In this document: positions 24,467 through 35,054 of the stretch, in pieces
How positions within the stretch are numbered: position 1 is the first letter of the stretch
How the letters are laid out: every line of letters begins with the position of its first letter
Assembly (NCBI GenBank): GCA_022578965.1
Contig: MU400511.1
Span: 248,001 to 312,000 of the forward strand
Direction of reading: 5' to 3'
Source of the DNA: Xylaria sp. FL1777
Taxonomy: Eukaryota > Ascomycota > Sordariomycetes > Xylariales > Xylariaceae
Length of the DNA stretch: 64,000 nt
Notes under the pieces: generated by a model
What the model saw: the letters and a program-made list of their open reading frames with translations, nothing else
What the model was told of the DNA's origin: nothing
Databases searched by the model: none
Translations under genes and position numbers: made by a program

Positions 24467-25747
24467 ATGATGGACGGCTACAACGAGAAGAGTCACTACG
24501 ATGACGAGCCCGCCCCTGGCAGCTTCGTGCGTGCCTTCGACGCTTTCCGTAGGGATACCCTACCCTCATTATGTGCCCACAGCAAACAAGCTAACAATTT
24601 GATGTGCCCCGTCGATAGCAAAGGCGAAACCCCAATACGTAACCCGCACGTCGGGCGGCGGGAAATGGACCATAGTCATGCTCGTCGTGTCGGCAATCCT
24701 CTTCTGGTCGGAGCTAACGAGGTGGTGGCAAGGCGAGGAGGACCACACCTTCAGCATCGAGAAGGGCATAGGACACAGCATGCAGATCAACCTCGATGTC
24801 GTTGTGCGGATGGCTTGCAAGGACCTCCACGTAAACGTGCAGGACGCCGCGGGAGACCGCATCCTCGCTGCCACGCGGCTGCAGGAAGACCCGACGCTGT
24901 GGTCGCACTGGGTTGATAGCAAGGGCCTCCATAAGCTCGGCCACGATAGCAACGGTCGCGCCGACACGGGAGAAGGGTGGCACGATGAAGGGTTTGGCGA
25001 GGCGCATATCCATGACATCGTTGCCATGGGTCGCAAGAAGGCCCGCTGGGCCAAGACGCCCCGTCTGAGTCGCGGCTCGCGCCCCGATAGCTGTCGTATC
25101 TTCGGCTCCCTGGAACTGAACAAAGTCCAGGGCGACTTCCACGTCACGGCGCGTGGCCACGGCTACTCCGAGATGTTTGCTGAGCACTTGGACCATAATG
25201 GTAAGTGAACCAGGCCATAAACATCCTACACCTAGACGCAGACAGGCCTAGAAATCCGCTAACAGCAATCGTCCCAGCCTTCAACTTCTCCCACGTCATC
25301 TCCGAGCTTTCTTTCGGACCCTACTACCCCTCCCTCGTGAACCCCCTAGACCGCACGATCAACGTAGCGGAGCCGCATTTTTACAAGTTCCAATACTTCA
25401 TGTCGGTGGTGCCTACCATCTACACCGTAGCCGGCGGGAGCGCAGCCACCAAGACCATATTCACGAACCAGTACGCCGTGACGGAACAGAGCAAGCAGGT
25501 CGGCGAGCGCATGGTGCCGGGCCTCTTCTTCAAGTACGACATTGAGCCCATCCTTCTGTCCGTCGAGGAGCGCCGCGACGGCATCCTCACCTTTCTCATT
25601 AAGGTCATCAACGTGCTCTCCGGCGTCCTCGTCGCCGGCCACTGGGGCTTCACGCTCTCCGAGTGGCTGCGCGAGGCCGTCGGCCGGCGTAGGCAAAGCA
25701 ATCGTAGCGAGGGCGTCATCGGGGCCAAGGGTAGCTACGAGGATTGA
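24467..25747 (+). CDS. erv41: ERV41-like COPII vesicle cargo receptor
   Basis: Membrane protein cycling between ER and Golgi; with Erv46 it retrieves ER residents. Exons 24467-24548, 24619-25200 and 25278-25747 (introns 70 and 77 bp) give 377 aa. The N-terminal block FVRAFDAFPKAKPQYVTRTS crosses the first splice junction and is followed by a membrane segment (WTIVMLVVSAILFWSELTRWW). The lumenal domain begins with HTFSIEKGIGHSMQINLDVVV and includes ACKDLHVNVQDAAGD, CRIFGSLELNKVQGDFHVTA and, after the second intron, FNFSHVISELSFGPYYPSLV with NPLDRTI. The second membrane segment is near the C-terminus (FLIKVINVLSGVLVAGHWGF). Two membrane spans flanking a large lumenal domain is the family layout. 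Two ATGs sit side by side at 24467 and 24470; either could be the start. ERV41 fits better than ERV46 because the Cys-rich Erv46 segment is absent. Confidence 0.9.
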
Positions 25748-26728
25748 TTGATCAATCGACTGGGTTCATCAAGACCCAGCCATGAAGTCAAGGAAAGAAA
25801 AGCATGGACGGGCCTCATTGAACAGGAGTTTGGGTTGCGTGGCGTTTATCTGTTTTCCGTTTTCTCTTTTTCCCATATTCTTCCCATTTACTACTTCCGC
25901 CGTTTTCCCACCGCCTTGTTGAGTAGATTTATTAGGTTAGATATATCTGTCCCATTAGCGAATCTTGGAAATTTAGTCGAAGAAAGAAGAACATTAGCAG
26001 CAGCACTTCCCGACCCGTCGTATTTGTGACCACGATTCGTTGTTACTACTAGGCGTGTTTACTCAACGTTGGCGCCGTGAATCCCTTGCGAAACGAGTCT
26101 TTCTTCACACAGGATTGTAATCGACACCATCTTACTTCGTTCTGGGTTATACGCACATATCTGTAGCTATAAATATACGGTAGGCCAGCTAGAACTTCAG
26201 CAGCAGCAGCAAGCAGTAGTAAGTCAAGCAATTAAGCTTCACATAAGTACATATCAACATACCACTCAACTAAAGCCAATCATCCATCCATCAAAGACAG
26301 TTGAAATCGTGTTTATTCTCGACGTAGCCGTCCCAGAAACCGTACCTGCCTACCTGCTTATGCATGCGTTACGGCGCTATTTAAGTTTAATACCCTAAGT
26401 ACGCCATATATCTACCATAAAAGGAGTACAAGAAGCTGGAGCATACCTCATCACCCACTTTACTCGGCCGACCCTTGAAACCGGTCTTACGACCTCGTTA
26501 CGACCTGACAACGTGTTCCTCTTCTAAAAACGATTGTTTCGTCATATCTTGTCTCGTGTTATGTTATCATTCTCAGCTGTCGCAATGCTCAGTCGATACC
26601 ACAGACAGAAACTCCTGTGGGACTTATTGGACGTCGTATTGTATTCTCTTTGTCTCTCTTTCTCTCTTTCATTCCCCAGCAATTGGCTCTCCCGATAGAG
26701 GAGCTCACCTAGTATAGTAAGTATTTCT
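25748..26728. other. Convergent intergenic region
   Basis: This sits between the stop codons of the ERV41-like gene (+) and the DUF2421 gene (-). T-rich and CT-rich stretches near 25855-25905 and 26640-26680 suit 3' UTRs. No protein or RNA gene is recognised. Confidence 0.4.
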
Positions 26729-29700
26729 TTATTCTAATAACATCGCGTCCTCGTCTAGCCGACCGAAGAGGCCTTCTAGTTCCTTCTCGAGGACCTTGAG
26801 CTCCTTCGCCACCTGGCCAGTAACCAGGGCGTACGCATAGAGCAGCGCGTAGTCGGGCTCCTCGAGCGTGACGTCGCCGAGGTCGGGGACTTGGCCCATG
26901 GCACCCACCATAGTAGAAGCGCTGCTAGGCCTGTGGTTGGTATGCTCTGTGGTGATTTCCTCACCTGGAGTCTTATCCATCGATGCGTTGTGCTCTTTCC
27001 TGAATCGGAAGATCTTGCCGAGCAACTTGTCTCGTATCACCATAACACTAGGGATAGCGTCTGTAAGGGGGTATTCTAGCATGATACTTGATGCAAGAAC
27101 TTCAAACACGTGGCAAATACGGGCGCAGAGCTGAGCACGCTCTTCAGCCGTGTGATTGAGGAGTGCTTTCTCACCCTCGCTGAGTCGACCATGTTTCTGC
27201 GTCACCAGGCTCATAGCATGGAACGCGTCAAGCACGCGCTGTGTTGACGCCATCATGCGGCCGTATCTAGCAAACGGAAAGGGTCCGCGCAGCTCATATT
27301 CATTATTTGCCGCCACTCGAAGGGTTTGCAACTGCGCGGCGTATCGCTGCATAGCGGCCTGCTCGCCGATTTTCATGTAGCTAGTAAATGTTGCGTCGTT
27401 GCGGAGTAAAATAGCAAGTGGTCCTCTCTTCCAAATGAGACCCATCTGTAAATATAACAAAGCGAGGCCCTCCTTGAATTTCCTGCGCGCCGGCATAGCC
27501 CAGATGAGGCGGCAGATGATCAGGCCCCAGATGATGCCGATAGTCACGGCCACGACTCTGTGGAAAGCAATCTCCCTGATTCTCGGATGAATACCGCCTT
27601 CATCGTCGTCGTCATCTTCAACGCTTTGAGAAAGCGAATATGCGTATAAGGACGACACGTTGTAGCTTAGCAATATGAAGCGACCGAACGCCGGATTGCC
27701 CCGATCCACCATGATGTAGAAGGCACCAAAGGAGACAACCCAGCCCAGTAGAGCCAAGCCCACGGCGTTACCATCTGCTATCCACCAGTTGATTACCACA
27801 AACGCTGCGCCCATAATTGTTCCTGTAAAACGAGCTAAACCAGTAGCGTTGGATGCTCCCACTGTCATGGAGCAGACGATCATGAAGGACAGAAGGCCCC
27901 ATTCCCCGCGCCAATGCCTATAGATCTCCATGGTCTGGGGAATAAACGCGAACATAGCATAAAGGGTTGCACCGATGCCGACTTTCAACCCGAAGCGAAC
28001 TAGGACAACATTAGCCAAGGAATGGACCACACGGCGAAAAAGGACGTACTATCATCTCGCGCGAGAAAATTGAGGAATCTCCAAATGACGGGCGATGTTT
28101 TTCGAACAATGCTATCCCACCACCCATTAGCAGGCGCATTTTTCCATCGAAGTGTCTCACGGCGGTTTGTCATAACCTGAGGCATCCCTCGCGGCATCTG
28201 TGACTGCCTCATGCGCCTGACAGGCTTCATCAACGCTTGACTCTCAAGATCCTCTTCCGCTGCCTTGCGTGATTTCCATAAATTCCAGACCTTATTCCAG
28301 ACCTTCAACCAGCTCCACGTTCGCTTGCCTTGCTCACTAATATACTTCAACTCTTCGAGCGCGTCTAGGTACTTCTTCATCTCATCTGCGAAACTGAGGA
28401 GACTGAAAGAGAAATGCCCACAGGCTGCTGCTACCTCCTCGAAGTCTGCTTGGATAGACTCAGATGCTGATCTTGCATTCTCTATGGTTTTGTAAAGCTC
28501 CTCTAGTGCTTTACCCCTCGATTCATTGTATAGGCTAACCGCTTCACCCAAACTGTGTTTAAACCGATCATTCAAATCGATAGGTGATCCTGGTTTATCA
28601 AATGGCGGTTGTTTGAGTATCTCGGCCATTGTGTGTACTAGTGATTTCATAGACGGCCCAAGAAGCATTATGAAGAGCTCGAATATCTCCGCAGGTGTCC
28701 TAGGCGCGAAGTCTGACGAGCTATTGTGTAGTCCTGGTGGTTCTCTGATCTGAGTCGGCGAAGAATCGTCCTCTCGATCGCTTCTTTCATCTGGAGCCTC
28801 ATCTATGGATGATAATCGCCCAAAGGGGTTAACATTTTTAAAGGATGAAGAGGATCGCGCGAAGACAGGTGAGAATACGTTTGTGTCCGGAGAGGGTGGT
28901 ATGTTAGCGGATAAGGGCCCAGTAGATATTTCTTTGAGAAGCTCAAACTGGGTGTTAGCCGCACTCCTCAAGCCACCAATAGATTGAGCAAGATTTTCCA
29001 TTGACTTCACAACTGCCTTGTCGTGGCGGTATATTTGCTCCTGTCCAATTAAGTAATATTCATATTTGGACTCCCTTGCGTTCTTGTTCATCAGGGCTAA
29101 GGTGGATGTATATGTAGCCGAAGCATCCATAAAGGACTTCGAGGTGAACTCTTCCTCTGCGCCACTCAAAAAGCCACTTGAAATCATGGACAACATTTTA
29201 CCAAGGGAGATGGAAGCGGTGCGCATGGATTTGCGCAGCGCACTTCGAGCCGACACGGGCCAGAAAACAAGGTTGACGAGGGTCGATATTATAGCTGCCA
29301 TGAGCAATATCTTGAGGTATTGCACGATCTTTTCGGTTGAAAAGACAGCCTTATGGATTGAGCCTTCCTTTGTGATGATTGTAATAATACCAATTGAGGC
29401 TATACTGGCACCGACGCTCACCAAGGGATTATTGAGCTTCTGCTTGACCCAGCCAACAAACCCCAATCCGAACCCGATATACAGTATCAGAATCAGGGCG
29501 TACGAGAACTTCTCAAGCTCCAACACATCGCCAAACAAGACTGAGGTAGCCATCGAGCAAATTCCTATAAGCATGGCATAGCAGACAGCTATGATAGCGA
29601 TCGTCACGGCCTCGATCTGTGAACCGGCTGTTCTTGCGGGGTGAAAATACGTCACAATAGTCGCCACGATATGTTTTCCGTCCATCGGTCCTAGAAACCT

Positions 29701-30350
29701 GGCGGCCGGGGGCCAGAAGGTGCCCAGACTAGCCAACAAGTAAGCAACAGAGCACTTGATGGTCCCCCTGCCATTTGGAGATTGCAACCAAGCCCATAGC
29801 AAGTTGGCAGAGACAATCAAGTTATGCCACGCGTTGCGAGCCTTGTCACGGAGGGTTCCGCCGTCGGCGAGGGATCGCATCTGGTCATCGTCGCCGGGGC
29901 CGTCGTAGCTCGGATGCCGGAGGGTGAATTCGCGTCTCGTTCGTTCGCCCGTGCCGGGAATAATCCAGGTTCCATTGCGCAGCTTCTGTTGTCGGGGAGG
30001 CATCGTGTTAGCACAGCGTACCTCTTGAATGCCCACCGGGTCGGCAGAGGCACACTGGGATGACAAAAGAGATGGCGGAAAATCCATCCATGCTCCTACC
30101 TCCGCCGAACACGACGGTTCTTGACCGAGGGACCCATCAGGTCCAGATCAATATGGAGACTTACGCTACGGGCTGGCCGTCTAGTTCTGCGCGGCGATGT
30201 GGGTATGGTGGTGGTGCTCGTCGTCATGGTGCCGCCACTACTGATGCCGCCGCTGCCACTGCCACTGCCAACCTCATTACCGCTCTCACTGCTTGTACTC
30301 GTACTGTTACTAGTCTTGGTAGCACGGCTACTGCTGGCGTTGCCGTTCAT
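26729..30350 (-). CDS. DUF2421 / FUSC-like integral membrane protein
   Basis: Putative transporter of the aromatic-acid-exporter-like fungal family (N-terminal ArAE_2_N-type and C-terminal DUF2421 regions around a FUSC-type core), related to yeast BRE4; substrate unknown. Inferred exons: 30350-30165, 30054-28050 and 27999-26729, totalling 1153 aa. The 50 bp second intron (GTACGT...TAG) joins LARDD to IRFGLKVGIGATLYAM and is required, since both flanking frames stop there. Two clusters of hydrophobic helices are visible. The first includes IKCSVAYLLASLGTFWPP, AVTIAIIAVCYAMLIGICSM and KFSYALILILYIGFGLGFVG; the second includes LYAMFAFIP, WGLLSFMIVCSM, GLALLGWVVSFGAFYIMV and VVAVTIGIIWGLIICRLIW. 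Between them lies a charged, partly disordered linker. The first exon is Ser/Thr/Gly-rich and depends on one inferred splice (GTAAGT donor, phase 0), so the N-terminus is the weakest part. Confidence 0.85.
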
Positions 30351-31170
30351 TTCTCCAGCTGCTGCGTCCAACCGCCTTTTCCTCTGCTTACGGGCTTCTT
30401 CCTAAAGGCGCGCTCTCAGTATGGGCATCAGCATCATTACAAAGTCTAGCTGTCGGCGCTAGGTGCGTAGAGTCGGGTATCTAAAGTAGGTGACTGCTGC
30501 ACACGGTATTGTGGGATCCAGGGATGAAAAAGAACACAATGTGATCAAGACAGATCCCTCTGTTAGTAGGGCGCATGATAGATACCACTACCAACCTTGG
30601 TACAAATGTTGGTAGTATTGGATGGATACCTATTGCCAGGTGCCGCCAAGGTAGGTACCTGGTAATACGCATTAGTTAGCGTACGTTGTGGAGAGGGTGA
30701 GCTCCCCCCCTGCTCCCGCTGCCGTCATTCCGCTCTAGCGTACTTAGAGTCCGGCACACAGATGGTCAATGGATCTACATACCTACCAATTTACTCTCCA
30801 TCAATAGTGTATGTAACATCCCTAGAGTGAGAGACCTCTTTCGAATGATTAAGACTACACAAAGGCTAGAGAATATCATGCTATTAGATAGATTCTTCTA
30901 GATAGCAAACTGGGTAGGTAGTTACAGCTCTCAATACCCGCCCTACCTAAGAATGTAGGTAAGGTAGTATCCAACTTTGACCAGCCTCCCTCCCACTTTT
31001 GACTGTCGCAAAGCTCCCCTCAGTCCCCAACTTCGAACTCAACAACCTGCTTTTCCCGCATCCACTCCAGAGAAACGATAGTATACCAAATTCAAGACCA
31101 TACGTCCTCTCCTTATGCACTTCGACTCGTGAAATCTCAACACCCCAGCCGGAGCTCTACAAACCCAAAG
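30351..31170. promoter_or_regulatory. Divergent promoter region
   Basis: Spacer between the DUF2421 gene (-) and the acidic protein gene (+). TAGGTA/CCTACC words recur at 30590-30670 and 30910-30970. A TTTAG at about 30405 could be a splice acceptor, because an open minus-strand frame continues upstream of the chosen DUF2421 start. An additional upstream exon is therefore possible. Confidence 0.35.
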
Positions 31171-31953
31171 ATGGCGAATCTCCCCTCGCAACACCCCTCC
31201 TTAGCCCTACACCTAACAGACAGCGCCCTCACACCCCTAATAACCTCAGCCCGCGCACACCACCACCTCGACTACCTCACAGCGCTCTCGCAAACGGCAC
31301 TAGACGCCCACGAGTCGGCACAGCGTCTAGGGCTAGGGGCACCGCAGCGGATAATGGTCGAGCACGGGGAAGGCCCGGTACTACTACAGACATTCCTAAA
31401 CCCGCGCGCCGCCCCTCCTCCTCTTCCCCCTCCTCCCCAGGCAACAGCAACAGCGACAGCGGCACCCGACGCCCAAGCCAGGGAGACCGAGACCAGCCCG
31501 TCACCGGCTCCAAAGACCGCCGACCCGCGCCAGAAGCCGCAACAACAACCTCAAGGGGCCCTCGCTCTCGCAGCCGAGAACCGCGGTGCCGGACCGACGT
31601 CCACGACAGAGGCGCGTCTCCGCGGCGGCGCATCTCACCACGAAGACGACGACGAGGAAGAGGAAGAAGAGCATGACCACCCCATATACCCGGGAGCCAA
31701 TAATCCAAGTATCGATGACGACGATGACGACGATGATGACGACACCGAGAACCCGAATGCTCCGCCCATGCTAGTCGGCATCGTGGTAGCCGCGAGTTCA
31801 GACGAGGCTCTCGAGGCCCGCCGGGCAGCGGCTCGGCTGGAGCGCGTCGGCCGCGAGATACAAGGGCGGTGGTCCGAGTTGCAGGGCCCGAGCCCGGCTC
31901 CTCGGGGTCCGGGGAGGATAGACGGGCCGCGGGGGGATGCTGCCGGTGACTAA
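31171..31953 (+). CDS. Hypothetical acidic low-complexity protein
   Basis: Single-exon frame of 260 aa; I do not recognise the family. The N-terminal third looks folded (LHLTDSALTPLITSARAHHH, LDYLTALSQTALDAHESAQR, RIMVEHGEGPVLLQTFL). A Pro/Ala/Gln-rich linker and two acidic runs (EDDDEEEEEEHD and about ten consecutive Asp) follow. The C-terminal part again looks structured and conserved (NPNAPPMLVGIVVAASSDEA, LEARRAAARLERVGREIQGR). The pattern of two short conserved blocks around a variable linker suggests a small fungal adaptor. There is no signal peptide or membrane segment. The start was chosen as the first ATG that gives the folded N-terminus. Long open frames in two other frames here are a by-product of high GC. 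Confidence 0.65.
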   Translation: MANLPSQHPSLALHLTDSALTPLITSARAHHHLDYLTALSQTALDAHESAQRLGLGAPQRIMVEHGEGPVLLQTFLNPRAAPPPLPPPPQATATATAAPDAQARETETSPSPAPKTADPRQKPQQQPQGALALAAENRGAGPTSTTEARLRGGASHHEDDDEEEEEEHDHPIYPGANNPSIDDDDDDDDDDTENPNAPPMLVGIVVAASSDEALEARRAAARLERVGREIQGRWSELQGPSPAPRGPGRIDGPRGDAAGD

Positions 31954-32614
31954 AAAGCAAATGGGATATTTCTAAGATTAGGATTCTTCTCTTTTCTGGG
32001 AGAGGGGGTGGGGAGGTGACGTGACGTGACGCAATGCTCGACCGAACGGGGAGCAAAAAGGCGGGCCTGGTAGAAATAGATCTGGCATCTTCAAGCATCG
32101 GGCTCCGATCGCAGAAGATAGAGGCGAGGATGACGAAAGCCCACGGGAAGATCCCCGATCTAGCCCTGCTATTCTCCATCGGCAAGGTCACGTATCTTCC
32201 TATGATTATGCCTAGATCATCGTGCTAGCCCAAGTCAAGGTGTCCAGCGTGAAGTTGTTCATATTATCTATGGTAAAGGAGGGGGACAGAGAGGATTGTT
32301 AGGCACAGTCGATCTCTCACTGGCATCTACGCGAAGGTAGTATCAGCCTAGATGACACCACACTTGTAGGTTTTGGATGTATCCTACGCGTAAACGCAGA
32401 CGAATTGTCGTTCACAAGACTCTACCAACAGCATGGAAACATGACACACCAGTTCACAATGATAATAATTCTCATGTCCTTTACTGGAAGATACTCGCTA
32501 ATTTATCTTGTTGGAATTTTATTTTTAGCTGCCGTCTATATATCCGTGCTCGTACTATTATGTACGGTATCATAAGAACGCATCACATTTGGTATAGTCA
32601 TTCCTCCCTTACAC
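31954..32614. other. Convergent intergenic region
   Basis: Spacer between the stop codons of the acidic-protein gene (+) and transketolase (-). It is GC-rich near 31980-32180 and AT-rich near 32450-32620. I see no additional gene. Confidence 0.4.
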
Positions 32615-35054
32615 TTAAATGAGCTGCTGGAAAGCGCGGTTAATAGGCGAGCGGACGTTGGGCACGTCCTTCCAGAAATCAATGGTGGCGACGGCACGCT
32701 TGGAGACGCCCTCGGGGGTGAATTCGAACTTCTGTTCTTGGTTGTTAGTCTTCAGACTCCGAAAGATTGGGCTATCTCGAACTTGCCTTGTAGACATCCT
32801 TGTAGGCACCAGAGGCACCGAATCGGTTCAACCCAAATTGCTCGTGTGTATACCGTTCCCAGCCCATTGTGCTCATGACCTCAACAGACAGAGATGGGAT
32901 GCCGTCCGGGAGAACGCTGAGTCTGTATTCCTTGGATTGCGTATCGAAGACCTCAAAGCAAGGAATAGACACAACACGAGCCTTAATGTTATGCTTCTCG
33001 GCCAAGTACTTCACGGCGTCGATGCAAATGCTGACTTCAGATCCTGTTGACACGAGTGTGATCTGGGCGCCCTGAACCTCGTGGGCTACATAGCCGCCCT
33101 TGATTGCCTTCTCGATCGTCGAGCCCTCCAGCTGAGGCAGGTTCTGTCGTGAGAGAGCAATGATGCTCGGTGTGTGTTTGGAGATCAAGGCAACGTAGTA
33201 TGCAGCTGAGGTCTCGTTGCCATCAGCAGGACGCCAGACCATTGTGTTAGGGAGCGCACGGAAGTGGGCTAGGGTCTCAATAGGCTGGTGGGTAGGGCCA
33301 TCTTCACCCAGACCAATGGAGTCGTGGGTAGCGACCCAGATGAGACGCTCCTGGGATAAAGCGGACAGACGAACAGCACCAGCAGCGTAAGACACAAAGT
33401 TCAAGAAAGTGCCTCCGAAGGGAAGAAGGGTACCGTAAGCAGCGATACCGTTCATGATAGCGCCCATAGCATGCTCACGCACACCGTATCGAATGTAGCG
33501 ACCAGCATAGGTACCCAAGCCAGTCGAGGGCGGCTGGAAGTCATTGGCGCTCTTCCATCGGGTCAAGTTGGAGCCCGTCAAGTCAGCAGATCCACCAATG
33601 AGCTCGGGAAGGACACCCTCAATCTTGGAGAGAACAGTTTCGGAAAGCTTTCTCGATGCGATCGCGGGGTCTTTAGGAGTATAAACAGGAAGATGCTTCT
33701 CCCATCCCTCCGGGAGGTCCCTCTTTACACGACGGGTGAGATCGTCAGCCTCAGCCTTGTACTTGCCGGCATAGCTGGCAAACAGCTTGTTCCACTCTTG
33801 TTCGGCGGCAGCGCCCTCAGCAGAGTGCTTGTGGTATAGGTCGTAAACTTCTTGAGGGACGACAAAACTTTCCTCGGGGTTGAATCCGAATTTCGACTTG
33901 AGCTGCTTAATATCATCAGCCTTCAGGGCCGCGCCGTGCACACTGTGGGTGCCCTGGTTTAGAGAACCGAAACCAATGGTTGTCTTGAGTTTTATCAGTG
34001 TAGGTTTGTCTTTAACAGCCTGAGCTTCCCGAATTGCATTTTCGATACCTGTGAGGTCATTATCACCATCTTCGACGACAAGGACTTGCCAACCATAGGC
34101 TTCATATCGCTTTTGGACGTCTTCGGTGAATGCAACGTTAGTGTCGCCATCAATCGTGATGTGGTTGTCATCCCAGACAGCGATGAGGTTGCCGAGCTGA
34201 AGGTGCCCAGCCAGGGAGCAAGCCTCGGAAGAAACACCCTCCATCAAGCAGCCATCACCTAAGAAACAATATGTGTAATTGTCGATGATCTTATAGCCAT
34301 CCTTGTTGAAGTTGGCGGCGGTCTGGGCCTCGGCTATAGCGAGACCGACGGCATTAGAGATACCCTGACCAAGGGGGCCGGTGGTGACCTCAACACCGGG
34401 AGTGTCGTGGGACTCGGGGTGACCGGCAGTTATGCTGTCAATTGACTGAGGTTCCGGTTAATTTCTGGTCTACTCTCTTTGGCTGGAAGGTTCAAGAAAC
34501 ATACTCGGAATGCCTTGATATCATCCAAGGAGAGAGCATAGCCGAATAGGTGGAGGAGGGCATACTGAAGCATGCAACCGTGACCGTTTCTGTACAAATC
34601 GTCAGCTGTGTGACGAGGGGGACCAGATATCAAACGAATTATGGTAGCTTACGAGAGGACAAATCGATCGCGGTTAACCCAGTCGGGGTTCTTAGGGTTG
34701 AATTTCATGAACTTGTTGAAAAGGACGTGAGCAACAGGTGCCATGCCCCTAGAGCTGTGTAAGCCATGTTATGTCGTCTATGACGATATTGCCGAGTAGC
34801 GACTCACATGGGCGCACCCGGGTGACCCGAGTTGGCATGGGCGGTAGCATCAGCCTACAGATATCAATTATGTTAGTTAAGCTTCGGGTTTTTGCTGAGA
34901 GAGAAGAATTTGCGGGAAAATCGAGCTGCGGACAGCTTCGCGATGGCGGGGCACCAAGCAAAGAGCAGCAAACGAAGCAGGGCGGGGGCGGGGCTCTTAC
35001 CGCAAGGATACGGATGGTGTTAATGGCGAGCCAGTCTTTGTCTGTGTATCCCAT
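32615..35054 (-). CDS. tkl1: Transketolase
   Basis: Thiamine-diphosphate enzyme of the non-oxidative pentose phosphate pathway, moving two-carbon units between ketoses and aldoses in the cytosol. Six exons: 35054-35001, 34854-34808, 34748-34653, 34589-34505, 34445-32787 and 32731-32615, totalling 685 aa, normal for the family. Visible motifs are [10 protein letters not shown] (across two introns), [36 protein letters not shown], and the ThDP motif GDG (157-159) with its distal Asn in [11 protein letters not shown] (N188). The pyrimidine domain has [11 protein letters not shown], whose Glu activates the cofactor, and [20 protein letters not shown]. The last intron has a GC donor (AAG|GCAAGT) and AG acceptor; splicing it joins KDVYK to KFEFTPEGV and avoids a nearby stop. 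Each junction restores a conserved segment. Confidence 0.97.

Noticed and set aside
30999..31676. 225-codon plus-strand frame overlapping the acidic protein gene
   Set aside because: Arg/Pro/Ser-rich shadow of a GC-rich gene; the overlapping frame at 31171-31953 has better protein character.
31277..32191. 304-codon minus-strand frame antisense to the acidic protein gene
   Set aside because: Arg-rich, no family features; long antisense frames are expected opposite GC-rich coding DNA.
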